This document shows positions 13,674-28,100 of a stretch of DNA of 64,000 nucleotides, one piece after another. Below the pieces are notes generated by a model. That model had not been told where the DNA came from. It did not search any database and was given only the letters and a program-made list of their open reading frames with translations. The stretch covers positions 51,473,627 through 51,537,626 of the forward strand of contig CM072803.1 in the NCBI GenBank assembly GCA_037013495.1, given 5' to 3'. Numbering within the stretch: the first letter of the stretch is position 1; the number at the start of each line of letters is the position of its first letter. The translations under genes and the position numbers were made by a program. Source of the DNA: Hippophae tibetana. Lineage: Eukaryota; Streptophyta; Magnoliopsida; Rosales; Elaeagnaceae.

Positions 13674-16600
13674 ATTGATCTCTTATTTAGAATAATGAAC
13701 AAAATTTCAAATTTAAATAGTTTTGCATCATAAGACGTAATAATTTCAGTTAAATAAATCATAATTATTAGGAAATAAAACGCGTAGTATTTATTTCGCC
13801 AACTTTCTTTTATAATATAGACATGAGAAAATGATTATGTTTTATTTTTCCCTTATTGACTTTTCTCGATGATCTATGATTATTTTCTTTCCTTTGTAAG
13901 TCTTAATTCCTAGCATAGGCACATTCATGCAAATTATATTACCTCCCTTCCAAATGAAAAATGTTGATGGATACAGGTTGTTTCAGACATCATTTGTAAA
14001 CTTTTTGTTACCTAGCTAGAAAAATTGCTATTGTGGATGAGCGAAATATGTAGCATCATGTTTCACTAACTCTTACTCTTAGAATGGGTTTGAAACCTAG
14101 ATTTCTAGGGAGAAAGGGATAACCAAAGGCAAATTCATTACGATGACATCCAAAAAAACCACAATAACTTATAAATAAGTTAACAATATTGATGTCAAAA
14201 ATGAGTCGAAAATGAGAATTATTGATCTCTTATTTAGAATAATGAACAAAATTTCAAATTTAAATAGTTTTGCATCATAAGACGTAATAATTTCAGTTAA
14301 ATACATCATAATTATTTGGAAATAAAACGCGTAGTATTTATTTCGCCAACTTTCTTTTATAATATAGACATGAGAAAATGATTATGTTTTATTTTCCCCT
14401 TATTGATTTTTCTCGATGATCTATGATTATTTTCTTTCCTTTGTAAGTCTTAATTCCTAGCATAGGCACATTCATGCAAATTATATTACCTCCCTTCCAA
14501 ATGAAAAATGTTGATGGATAGAGGTTGTTTCAGACATCATTTGTAAACTTCTTTTTACCTATCTAGAAAAATTACTATTTTGGATGAGCGTAATATGTAG
14601 CATCATATTTCACTAACTCTTACTCTTAGAATGGGTTTGAAACCTAGATTTCTAGGGTGAAAGGGACAACCAAAGGCAAATTAATTACGATGCCATCCAA
14701 AAAAACTACAATAACTTATAAATAAGTTAAGAATATTGATGTCAAAAATGAGTCGAAAATGAGAATTATTGATCTCTTATTTAGAATAATGAACAAAATT
14801 TCAAATTTAAATAGTTTTGCATCATAAGACGGTATAATTTCAGTTAAATACATCATAATTATTTGGAAATAAAACGCGTAGTATTTATTTCGATAACTTT
14901 CTTTTATAATATAGACATGAGAAAATGATTATGTTTTATTTTCCCCTTATTGATTTTTCTCGATGATCTATGATTATTTTCTTTCCTTTGTAAGTCTTAA
15001 TTCCTAGCATAGGCACATTCATGCAAATTATATTACCTCCCTTCCAAATGAAAAATGTTGAGGGATAGAGGTTGTTTCAGACATCATTTGTAAACTTTTT
15101 GTTACCTAGCTAGAAAAATTGCTATTGTGGATGAGCGTAATATGTAGCATCATATTTCACTAACTCTTACTCTTAGAATAGGTTTGAAACCAAGATTTCT
15201 AGGGAGAAGGGGACAACCAAAGGCAAATTCATTACGATGCCATCCAAAAAAACGAAAATAACTTATAAATAAGTTAAGAATATTGATGTAAAAAATGAGT
15301 CCAAAATGAGAATTATTGATCTCTTATTTAGAATAATGAACAAAATTTCAAATTTAAATAGTTTTGCATCATAAGACGTAATAATTTCAGTTAAATACAT
15401 CATAATTATTTGGAAATAAAACGCGTAGTATTTATTTCGCCAACTTTCTTTAATAATATAGACATGAGAAAATGATTATGTTTTATTTTCCCCTTATTGA
15501 TTTTTCTCGATGATCTATGATTATTTTCTTTCCATTGTAAGTCTTAATTCCTAGCATAGGCACATTCATGCAAATTATATTACCTCCCTTCCAAATGAAA
15601 AATGTTGATGGATAGAGGTTGTTTCAGACATCATTTGTAAACTTGTTTTTACCTAGCTAGAAATATTGCTATTGTGGATGAGCGTAATATGTAGCATCAT
15701 ATTTCGCTAACTCTTACTCTTAGAATGGGTTTGAAACCTAGATTTCTAGGGAGAAAGGGACAACCAAAGGCAAATTAATTACGATGCCTTCCAAAAAAAC
15801 TACAATAACTTATAAATAAGTTAAGAATATTGATGTCAAAAATGAGTCGAAAATGAGAATTATTGATCTCTTATTTAGAATAATGAACAAAATTTCAAAT
15901 TTAAATAGTTTTGCATCATAAGATGTAATAATTTCAGTTAAATATATCATAATTATTAGGAAATAAAACCAGTAGTATTTATTTCGCCAACTTTCTTTTA
16001 TAATATAGACATGAGAAAATGATTATGTTTTATTTTTCCCTTATTGACTTTTCTCGATGAACTATGATTATTTTCTTTCCTTTGTAAGTCTTAATTCCTA
16101 GCATAGGGAAATTCATGCAAATTATATTACCTCCCTTCCAAATGAAAAATGTTGATGGATACAGGTTGTTTCAGACATCATTTGTAAACTTTTTGTTACC
16201 TAGCTAGAAAAATTGCTATTGTGGATGAGCGAAATATGTAGCATCATATTTCACTAACTCTTACTCTTAGAATGGGTTTGAAACCTAGATTTCTAGGGAG
16301 AAAGGGACAACCAAAGGCAAATTAATTACGATGCCTTCCAAAAAAACTACAATAACTTATAAATAAGTTAAGAATATTGATGTCAAAAATGAGTCGAAAA
16401 TGAGAATTATTGATCTCTTATTTAGAATAATGAACAAAATTTCAAATTTAAATAGTTTTGCATCATAAGACGTAATAATTTCACTTAAATATATCATAAT
16501 TGTTAGGAAATAAAACGCGTAGTATTTATTTCACCAACTTTCTTTTATAATATAGACATGAGAAAATGATTATGTTTTATTTTCCCCTTATTGATTTTTC

Positions 16601-17501
16601 TCGATGATCTATGATTATTTTCTTTCTTTTGTAAGTCTTAATTCCTAGCATAGGAAAATTCATGCAAATTATATTACCTCCCTTCCAAATGAAAAATGTT
16701 GATGGATAGAGGTTGTTTCACACATCATTTACAAACTTTTTGTTAGCTACCAAGAAATATTGCTATTGTGGATGAGCGTAATATGTAGCATTATATTTCA
16801 CTAACTCTTTCTCTTAGAATAGGTTTGAAACCTAGATTTCTAGGGAGAAAGGGACAACCAAAGGCAAATTCATTACGATGCCATCCAAAAAAACTACAAT
16901 AACTTATAAATAAGTTAAGAATATTGATGTCAAAATGAGTTGAAAATGAGAATTATTGATCTCTTATTTAGAATAATGAACAAAATTTCAAATTTAAATA
17001 GTTTTGCATCATAAGACGTAATAATTTCACTTAAATATATCATAATTGTTAGGAAATAAAACGCGTAGTATTTATTTCACCAACTTTCTTTTATAATATA
17101 GACATGAGAAAATGATTATGTTTTATTTTCCCCTTATTGATTTTTCTCGATGATCTATGATTATTTTCTTTCCTTTGTAAGTCTTAATTCCAAGCAAAGG
17201 CAAATTCATGCAAATTATATTACCTCCCATCAAAATGAAAAATGTTGATGGATAGAGGTTGTTTCAGACATCATTTGTAAACTTTTTGTTACCTAGCTAG
17301 AAAAATTGCTATTGTGGATGATTGTAATATGTAGCATCATATTTCACTAACTCTAACTCTTAGAATGGGTTTGAAACCTACATTTCTAGGGAGAAAAAGA
17401 CAACCAAAGGCAAATTCATTACGATCCTATCCAAAAAAACCACAATAACTTATAAATAAGTTAACAATATTGATGTCAAAAATGAGTCGAAAATGAGAAT
17501 T

Positions 17502-20500
17502 ATTGATCTCTTATTTAGAATAATGACCAAAATTTCAAATTTTAATAGTTTTGCATCATAAGACGTAATAATTTCAGTTAAATACATCATAATTATTTGG
17601 AAATAAAACGCGTAGTATTTATTTCGCCAACTTTCTTTTATAATACAGACATGAGAAAATGATTATGTTTTATTTTCCCCTTATTGATTTTTCTCGATGA
17701 TGTATGATTATTTTCTTTCCATTGTAAGTCTTAATTCCTAGCATAGGCACATTCATGCAAATTATATTACCTCCCTTCCAAATGAAAAATGTTGATGGAT
17801 ACAGGTTGTTTCAGACATCATTTGTAAACTTTTTGTTACGTAGCTAGAAAAATTGCTATTGTGGATGAGCGAAATATGTAGCATCATGTTTCACTAACTC
17901 TTACTCTTAGAATGGGTTTGAAACCTAGATTTCTAGGGAGAAAGGGATAACCAAAGGCAAATTCATTACGATGACATCCAAAAAAACCACAATAACTTAT
18001 AAATAAGTTAACAATATTGATGTCAAAAATGAGTCGAAAATGAGAATTATTGATCTCTTATTTAGAATAATGAACAAAATTTCAAATTTAAATAGTTTTG
18101 CATCATAAGACGTAATAATTTCAGTTAAATAAATCATAATTATTTGGAAATAAAACGCGTAGTATTTATTTCGCCAACTTTCTTTTATAATATAGACATG
18201 AGAAAATGATTATGTTTTATTTTCCCCTTATTGATTTTTCTCGATGATCTATGATTATTTTCTTTCCTTTGTAAGTCTTAATTCCTAGCATAGGCACATT
18301 CATGCAAATTATATTACCTCCCTTCCAAATGAAAAATGTTGATGGATACAGGTTGTTTCAGATATCATTTGTAAACTTCTTTTTACCTAGCTAGAAAAAT
18401 TGCTATTGTGGATGAGCGTAATATGTAGCATCATATTTCACTAACTCTTACTCTTAGAATGGGTTTGAAACCTAGATTTCTAGAGAGAAACGGACAACCA
18501 AAGGCAAATTAATTACGATGTCATCCAAAAAAACTACAATAACTTATAAATAAGTTAAGAATATTGATGTCAAAAATGAGTCGAAAATGAGAATTATTAA
18601 TCTCTTATTTAGAATAATGAACAAAATTTCAAATTTAAATAGTTTTGCATCATAAGACGTAATAATTTCAGTTAAATACATCATAATTATTTGGAAATAA
18701 AACGCGTAGTATTTATTTCGCCAACTTTCTTTTATAATATAGACATGAGAAAATGATTATGTTTTATTTTCCCCTTATTGATTTTTCTCGATGATCTATG
18801 ATTATTTTCTTTCCTTTGTAAGTCTTAATTCCTAGCATAGGCACATTCATGCAAATTATATTACCTCCCTTCCAAATGAAAAATGTTGATGGATAGAGGT
18901 TGTTTCAGACATCATTTGTAAACTTCTTTTTACCTAGCTAGAAAAATTGCTATTGTGGATGAGCGTAATATGTAGCATCATATTTCACTAACTCTTACTC
19001 TTAGAATGGGTTTGAAACCTAGATTTCTAGAGAGAAACGGACAACCAAAGGCAAATTAATTACGATGCCATCCAAAAAAACTACAATAACTTATAAATAA
19101 GTTAAGAATATTGATGTCAAAAATGAGTCGAAAATGAGAATTATTGATCTCTTATTTAGAATAATGAACAAAATTTCAAATTTAAATAGTTTTGCATCAT
19201 AAGACGTAATAATTTCAGTTAAATAAATCATAATTATTAGGAAATAAAACGCGTAGTATTTATTTCGCCAACTTTCTTTTATAATACAGACATGAGAAAA
19301 TGATTATGTTTTATTTTCCCCTTATTGATTTTTCTCGATGATGTATGATTATTTTCTTTCCATTGTAAGTCTTAATTCCTAGCATAGGCACATTCATGCA
19401 AATTATATTACCTCCCTTCCAAATGAAAAATGTTGATGGATACAGGTTGTTTCAGACATCATTTGTAAACTTTTTGTTACGTAGCTAGAAAAATTGCTAT
19501 TGTGGATGAGCGAAATATGTAGCATCATGTTTCACTAACTCTTACTCTTAGAATGGGTTTGAAACCTAGATTTCTAGGGAGAAAGGGATAACCAAAGGCA
19601 AATTCATTACGATGACATCCAAAAAAACCACAATAACTTATAAATAAGTTAACAATATTGATGTCAAAAATGAGTCGAAAATGAGAATTATTGATCTCTT
19701 ATTTAGAATAATGAACAAAATTTCAAATTTAAATAGTTTTGCATCATAAGACGTAATAATTTCAGTTAAATAAATCATAATTATTTGGAAATAAAACGCG
19801 TAGTATTTATTTCGCCAACTTTCTTTTATAATATAGACATGAGAAAATGATTATGTTTTATTTTCCCCTTATTGATTTTTCTCGATGATCTATGATTATT
19901 TTCTTTCCTTTGTAAGTCTTAATTCCTAGCATAGGCACATTCATGCAAATTATATTACCTCCCTTCCAAATGAAAAATGTTGATGGATACAGGTTGTTTC
20001 AGATATCATTTGTAAACTTCTTTTTACCTAGCTAGAAAAATTGCTATTGTGGATGAGCGTAATATGTAGCATCATATTTCACTAACTCTTACTCTTAGAA
20101 TGGGTTTGAAACCTAGATTTCTAGAGAGAAACGGACAACCAAAGGCAAATTAATTACGATGTCATCCAAAAAAACTACAATAACTTATAAATAAGTTAAG
20201 AATATTGATGTCAAAAATGAGTCGAAAATGAGAATTATTAATCTCTTATTTAGAATAATGAACAAAATTTCAAATTTAAATAGTTTTGCATCATAAGACG
20301 TAATAATTTCAGTTAAATACATCATAATTATTTGGAAATAAAACGCGTAGTATTTATTTCGCCAACTTTCTTTTATAATATAGACATGAGAAAATGATTA
20401 TGTTTTATTTTCCCCTTATTGATTTTTCTCGATGATCTATGATTATTTTCTTTCCTTTGTAAGTCTTAATTCCTAGCATAGGCACATTCATGCAAATTAT

Positions 20501-21330
20501 ATTACCTCCCTTCCAAATGAAAAATGTTGATGGATAGAGGTTGTTTCAGACATCATTTGTAAACTTCTTTTTACCTAGCTAGAAAAATTGCTATTGTGGA
20601 TGAGCGTAATATGTAGCATCATATTTCACTAACTCTTACTCTTAGAATGGGTTTGAAACCTAGATTTCTAGAGAGAAACGGACAACCAAAGGCAAATTAA
20701 TTACGATGCCATCCAAAAAAACTACAATAACTTATAAATAAGTTAAGAATATTGATGTCAAAAATGAGTCGAAAATGAGAATTATTGATCTCTTATTTAG
20801 AATAATGAACAAAATTTCAAATTTAAATAGTTTTGCATCATAAGACGTAATAATTTCAGTTAAATAAATCATAATTATTAGGAAATAAAACGCGTAGTAT
20901 TTATTTCGCCAACTTTCTTTTATAATATAGACATGAGAAAATGATTATGTTTTATTTTTCCCTTATTGACTTTTCTCGATGATCTATGATTATTTTCTTT
21001 CCTTTGTAAGTCTTAATTCCTAGCATAGGCACATTCATGCAAATTATATTACCTCCCTTCCAAATGAAAAATGTTGATGGATACAGGTTGTTTCAGACAT
21101 CATTTGTAAACTTTTTGTTACCTAGCTAGAAAAATTGCTATTGTGGATGAGCGAAATATGTAGCATCATGTTTCACTAACTCTTACTCTTAGAATGGGTT
21201 TGAAACCTAGATTTCTAGGGAGAAAGGGATAACCAAAGGCAAATTCATTACGATGACATCCAAAAAAACCACAATAACTTATAAATAAGTTAACAATATT
21301 GATGTCAAAAATGAGTCGAAAATGAGAATT
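17502..21330. repeat. Satellite higher-order repeat of 3 monomers (1641 bp)
   Basis: Three independent variants repeat with the same 1641-bp offset. AAATAAATCATAATTATTT is at about 18135 and 19776, GATGTCATCC at 18521 and 20162, and TTACGTAGC at 17840 and 19481. This equals exactly three 547-bp monomers. Confidence 0.85.
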
Positions 21331-21877
21331 ATTGATCTCTTATTTAGAATAATGAACAAAATTTCAAATTTAAATAGTTTTGCATCATAAGACGTAATAA
21401 TTTCAGTTAAATACATCATAATTATTTGGAAATAAAACGCGTAGTATTTATTTCGCCAACTTTCTTTTATAATATAGGCATGAGAAAATGATTATGTTTT
21501 ATTTTCCCCTTATTGATTTTTCTCGATGATCTATGATTATTTTCTTTCCATTGTAAGTCTTAATTCCTAGCATAGGCACATTCATGCAAATTATATTACC
21601 TCCCTTCCAAATGAAAAATGTTGATGGATAGAGGTTGTTTCAGACATCATTTGTAAACTTGTTTTTACCTAGCTAGAAATATTGCTATTGTGGATGAGCG
21701 TAATATGTAGCATCATATTTCACTAACTCTTACTCTTAGAATGGGTTTGAAACCTAGATTTCTAGGGAGAAAGGGACAACCAAAGGCAAATTAATTACGA
21801 TGCCTTCCAAAAAAACTACAATAACTTATAAATAAGTTAAGAATATTGATGTCAAAAATGAGTCGAAAATGAGAATT

Positions 21878-24616
21878 ATTGATCTCTTATTTAGAATAAT
21901 GAACAAAATTTCAAATTTAAATAGTTTTGCATCATAAGACGTAATAATTTCAGTTAAATATATCATAATTATTAGGAAATAAAACCAGTAGTATTTATTT
22001 CGCCAACTTTCTTTTATAATATAGACATGAGAAAATGATTATGTTTTATTTTCCCCTTATTGATTTTTCTCGATGATCTATGATTATTTTCTTTCCATTG
22101 TAAGTCTTAATTCCTAGCATAGGCACATTCATGCAAATTATATTACCTCCCTTCCAAATGAAAAATGTTGATGGATAGAGGTTGTTTCAGACATCATTTG
22201 TAAACTTCTTTTTACCTAGCTAGAAATATTGCTATTGTGGATGAGCGTAATATGTAGCATCATATTTCACTAACTCTTACTCTTAGAATGGGTTTGAAAC
22301 CTAGATTTATAGGGAGAAAGGGACAACCAAAGGCAAATTAATTACGATGCCTTCCAAAAAAACTACAATAACTTATAAATAAGTTAAGAATATTGATGTC
22401 AAAAATGAGTCGAAAATGAGAATTATTGATCTCTTATTTAGAATAATGAACAAAATTTCAAATTTAAATAGTTTTGCATCATAAGATGTAATAATTTCAG
22501 TTAAATATATCATAATTATTAGGAAATAAAACCAGTAGTATTTATTTCGCCAACTTTCTTTTATAATATAGACATGAGAAAATGATTATGTTTTATTTTC
22601 CCCTTATTGATTTTTCTCGATGATCTATGATTATTTTTTCTTTCCATTGTAAGTCTTAATTCCTAGCATAGGCACATTCATGCAAATTATATTACCTCCC
22701 TTCCAAATGAAAAATGTTGATGGATAGAGGTTGTTTCAGACATCATTTGTAAACTTGTTTTTACCTAGCTAGAAATATTGCTATTGTGGATGAGCGTAAT
22801 ATGTAGCATCATATTTCACTAACTCTTACTCTTAGAATGGGTTTGAAACCTAGATTTCTAGGGAGAAAGGGACAACCAAAGGCAAATTAATTACGATGCC
22901 TTCCAAAAAAACTACAATAACTTATAAATAAGTTAAGAATATTGATGTAAAAAATGAGTCGAAAATGGGAATTATTGATCTCTTATTTAGAATAATGAAC
23001 AAAATTTCAAATTTAAATAGTTTTGCATCATAAGACGTAATAATTTCAGTTAAATACATCATAATTATTTGGAAATAAAACGCGTAGTATTTATTTCGCC
23101 AACTTTCTTTTATAATATAGACATGAGAAAATGATTATGTTTTATTTTCCCCTTATTGATTTTTCTCGATGATCTATGATTATTTTCTTTCCATTGTAAG
23201 TCTTAATTCCTAGCATAGGCACATTCATGCAAATTATATTACCTCCCTTCCAAATGAAAAATGTTGATGGATAGAGGTTGTTTCAGACATCATTTGTAAA
23301 CTTGTTTTTACCTAGCTAGAAATATTGCTATTGTGGATGAGCGTAATATGTAGCATCATATTTCACTAACTCTTACTCTTAGAATGGGTTTGAAACCTAG
23401 ATTTCTAGGGAGAAAGGGACAACCAAAGGCAAATTAATTACGATGCCTTCCAAAAAAACTACAATAACTTATAAATAAGTTAAGAATATTGATGTCAAAA
23501 ATGAGTCGAAAATGAGAATTATTGATCTCTTATTTAGAATAATGAACAAAATTTCAAATTTAAATAGTTTTGCATCATAAGATGTAATAATTTCAGTTAA
23601 ATATATCATAATTATTAGGAAATAAAACCAGTAGTATTTATTTCGCCAACTTTCTTTTATAATATAGACATGAGAAAATGATTATGTTTTATTTTCCCCT
23701 TATTGATTTTTCTCGATGATCTATGATTATTTTCTTTCCATTGTAAGTCTTAATTCCTAGCATAGGCACATTCATGCAAATTATATTACCTCCCTTCCAA
23801 ATGAAAAATGTTGATGGATAGAGGTTGTTTCAGACATCATTTGTAAACTTCTTTTTACCTAGCTAGAAATATTGCTATTGTGGATGAGCGTAATATGTAG
23901 CATCATATTTCACTAACTCTTACTCTTAGAATGGGTTTGAAACCTAGATTTATAGGGAGAAAGGGACAACCAAAGGCAAATTAATTACGATGCCTTCCAA
24001 AAAAACTACAATAACTTATAAATAAGTTAAGAATATTGATGTCAAAAATGAGTCGAAAATGAGAATTATTGATCTCTTATTTAGAATAATGAACAAAATT
24101 TCAAATTTAAATAGTTTTGCATCATAAGATGTAATAATTTCAGTTAAATATATCATAATTATTAGGAAATAAAACCAGTAGTATTTATTTCGCCAACTTT
24201 CTTTTATAATATAGACATGAGAAAATGATTATGTTTTATTTTCCCCTTATTGATTTTTCTCGATGATCTATGATTATTTTTTCTTTCCATTGTAAGTCTT
24301 AATTCCTAGCATAGGCACATTCATGCAAATTATATTACCTCCCTTCCAAATGAAAAATGTTGATGGATAGAGGTTGTTTCAGACATCATTTGTAAACTTG
24401 TTTTTACCTAGCTAGAAATATTGCTATTGTGGATGAGCGTAATATGTAGCATCATATTTCACTAACTCTTACTCTTAGAATGGGTTTGAAACCTAGATTT
24501 CTAGGGAGAAAGGGACAACCAAAGGCAAATTAATTACGATGCCTTCCAAAAAAACTACAATAACTTATAAATAAGTTAAGAATATTGATGTCAAAAATGA
24601 GTCGAAAATGGGAATT
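21878..24616. repeat. Satellite 3-mer duplication carrying a +2 bp marker
   Basis: Two monomers carry the same 2-bp insertion (TATTTTTTCTTTCC in place of TATTTTCTTTCC), at about 22631 and 24274. Monomer starts are 22425, 22974, 23521, 24068 and 24617, so the two marked copies are 549 bp long. Several copies here also share AACCAGTAG in place of AACGCGTAG. The shared indel shows duplication of a three-monomer block. Confidence 0.8.
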
Positions 24617-25163
24617 ATTGATCTCTTATTTAGAATAATGAACAAAATTTCAAATTTAAATAGTTTTGCATCATAAGATGTAATAATTTCAGTTAAATAT
24701 ATCATAATTATTAGGAAATAAAACCAGTAGTATTTATTTCGCCAACTTTCTTTTATAATATAGACATGAGAAAATGATTATGTTTTATTTTTCCCTTATT
24801 GACTTTTCTCGATGAACTATGATTATTTTCTTTCCTTTGTAAGTCTTAATTCCTAGCATAGGGAAATTCATGCAAATTATATTACCTCCCTTCCAAATGA
24901 AAAATGTTGATGGATACAGGTTGTTTCAGACATCATTTGTAAACTTTTTGTTACCTAGCTAGAAAAATTGCTATTGTGGATGAGCGAAATATGTAGCATC
25001 ATATTTCACTAACTCTTACTCTTAGAATGGGTTTGAAACCTAGATTTCTAGGGAGAAAGGGATAACCAAAGGCAAATTCATTACGATGCCATCCAAAAAA
25101 ACCACAATAACTTATAAATAAGTTAAGAATATTGATGTCAAAAATGAGTCGAAAATAAGAATT

Positions 25164-28100
25164 ATTGATCTCTTATTTAGAATAATGAACAAAATTTCAA
25201 ATTTAAATAGTTTTGCATCATAAGACGTAATAATTTCAGTTAAATATATCATAATTATTAGGAAATAAACGCGTAGTACTTATTTCGCCAACTTTCTTTT
25301 ATAATATAGACATGAGAAAATGATTATGTTTTATTTTCCCCTTATTGATTTTTCTCGATGATCTATGATTATTTTCTTTCCTTTGTAAGTCTTAATTCCT
25401 AGCATAGGCACATTCATGCAAATTATATTACCTCCCTTCCAAATGAAAAATGTTGATGGATAGAGGTTGTTTCAGACATCATTTGTAAACTTTTTGTTAC
25501 CTAGCTAGAAAAATTGCTATTGTGGATGAGCGAAATATGTAGCATCATATTTCACTAACTCTTACTCTTAGAATGGGTTTGAAACCTAGATTTCTAGGGA
25601 GAAAGGGACAACCAAAGGCAAATTAATTACGATGCCTTCCAAAAAAACTACAATAACTTATAAATAAGTTAAGAATATTGATGTCAAAAATGAGTCGAAA
25701 ATGAGAATTATTGATCTCTTATTTAGAATAATGAACAAAATTTCAAATTTAAATAGTTTTGCATCATAAGACGTAATAATTTCAGTTAAATACATCATAA
25801 TTATTTGGAAATAAAACGCGTAGTATTTATTTCGCCAACTTTCTTTTATAATATAGGCATGAGAAAATGATTATGTTTTATTTTCCCCTTATTGATTTTT
25901 CTCGATGATCTATGATTATTTTCTTTCCATTGTAAGTCTTAATTCCTAGCATAGGCACATTCATGCAAATTATATTACCTCCCTTCCAAATGAAAAATGT
26001 TGATGGATAGAGGTTTTTTTAGACATCATTTGTAAACTTCTTGATACATAGCTAGAAAAATTGCTATTGTGGATGAGCGTAATATGTAGCATCATATTTC
26101 ACTAACTCTAACTCTTAGAATGGGTTTGAAACCTACATTTCTAGGGAGAAAAAGAAAACCAAAGGCAAATTCATTACGATCCCATCCAAAAAAACCACAA
26201 TAACTTATAAATAAGTTAACAATATTGATGTCAAAAATGAGTCGAAAATGAGAATTATTGATCTCTTATTTAGAATAATGACCAAAATTTCAAATTTTAA
26301 TAGTTTTGCATCATAAGACGTAATAATTTCACTTAAATACATCATAATTATTTGGAAATAAAACGCGTAGTATTTATTTCGCCAACTTTCTTTTATAATA
26401 TAGACATGAGAAAATGATTATGTTTTATTTTCCCCTTATTGATTTTTCTCGATGATCTATGATTATTTTCTTTCCATTGTAAGTCTTAATTCCTAGCATA
26501 GGCACATTCATGCAAATTATATTACCTCCCTTCCAAATGAAAAATGTTGATGGATAGAGGTTGTTTCAGACATCATTTGTAAACTTCTTTTTACCTAGCT
26601 AGAAATATTGCTATTGTGGATGAGCGTAATATGTAGCATCATATTTTACTAACTCTTACTCTTAGAATGGGTTTGAAACCTAGATTTATAGGGAGAAAGG
26701 GACAACCAAAGGCAAATTAATTACGATGCCTTCCAAAAAAACTACAATAACTTATAAATAAGTTAAGAATATTGATGTCAAAAATGAGTCGAAAATGAGA
26801 ATTATTGATCTCTTATTTAGAATAATGAACAAAATTTCAAATTTAAATAGTTTTGCATCATAAGATGTAATAATTTCAGTTAAATATATCATAATTATTA
26901 GGAAATAAAACCAGTAGTATTTATTTCGCCAACTTTCTTTTATAATATAGACATGAGAAAATGATTATGTTTTATTTTTCCCTTATTGACTTTTCTCGAT
27001 GAACTATGATTATTTTCTTTCCTTTGTAAGTCTTAATTCCTAGCATAGGGAAATTCATGCAAATTATATTACCTCCCTTCCAAATGAAAAATGTTGATGG
27101 ATACAGGTTGTTTCAGACATCATTTGTAAACTTTTTGTTACCTAGCTAGAAAAATTGCTATTGTGGATGAGCGAAATATGTAGCATCATATTTCACTAAC
27201 TCTTACTCTTAGAATGGGTTTGAAACCTAGATTTCTAGGGAGAAAGGGATAACCAAAGGCAAATTCATTACGATGCCATCCAAAAAAACCACAATAACTT
27301 ATAAATAAGTTAAGAATATTGATGTCAAAAATGAGTCGAAAATAAGAATTATTGATCTCTTATTTAGAATAATGAACAAAATTTCAAATTTAAATAGTTT
27401 TGCATCATAAGACGTAATAATTTCAGTTAAATATATCATAATTATTAGGAAATAAAATGCGTAGTATTTATTTCGCCAACTTTCTTTTATAATATAGACA
27501 TGAGAAAATGATTATGTTTTATTTTTCCCTTATTTATTTTTCTCGATGATCTATGATTATTTTCTTTCCTTTGTAAGTCTTAATTCCTAGCATAGGGAAA
27601 TTCATGCAAATTATATTACCTCCCTTCCAACTGAAAAATGTTGATGGATACAGGTTGTTTCAGACATCATTTGTAAACTTTTTGTTACCTTGCTAGAAAA
27701 ATTGCTATTGTGGATGAGCGAAATATGTAGCATCATATTTCACTAACTCTTACTCTTAGAATGGGTTTGAAACCTAGATTTCTAGGGAGAAAGGGATAAC
27801 CAAAGGCAAATTCATTACGATGCCATCCAAAAAAACCACAATAACTTATAAATAAGTTAAGAATATTGATGTCAAAAATGAGTCGAAAATAAGAATTATT
27901 GATCTCTTATTTAGAATAATGAACAAAATTTCAAATTTAAATAGTTTTGCATCATAAGACGTAATAATTTCAGTTAAATATATCATAATTATTAGGAAAT
28001 AAAATGCGTAGTATTTATTTCGCCAACTTTCTTTTATAATATAGACATGAGAAAATGATTATGTTTTATTTTTCCCTTATTTATTTTTCTCGATGATCTA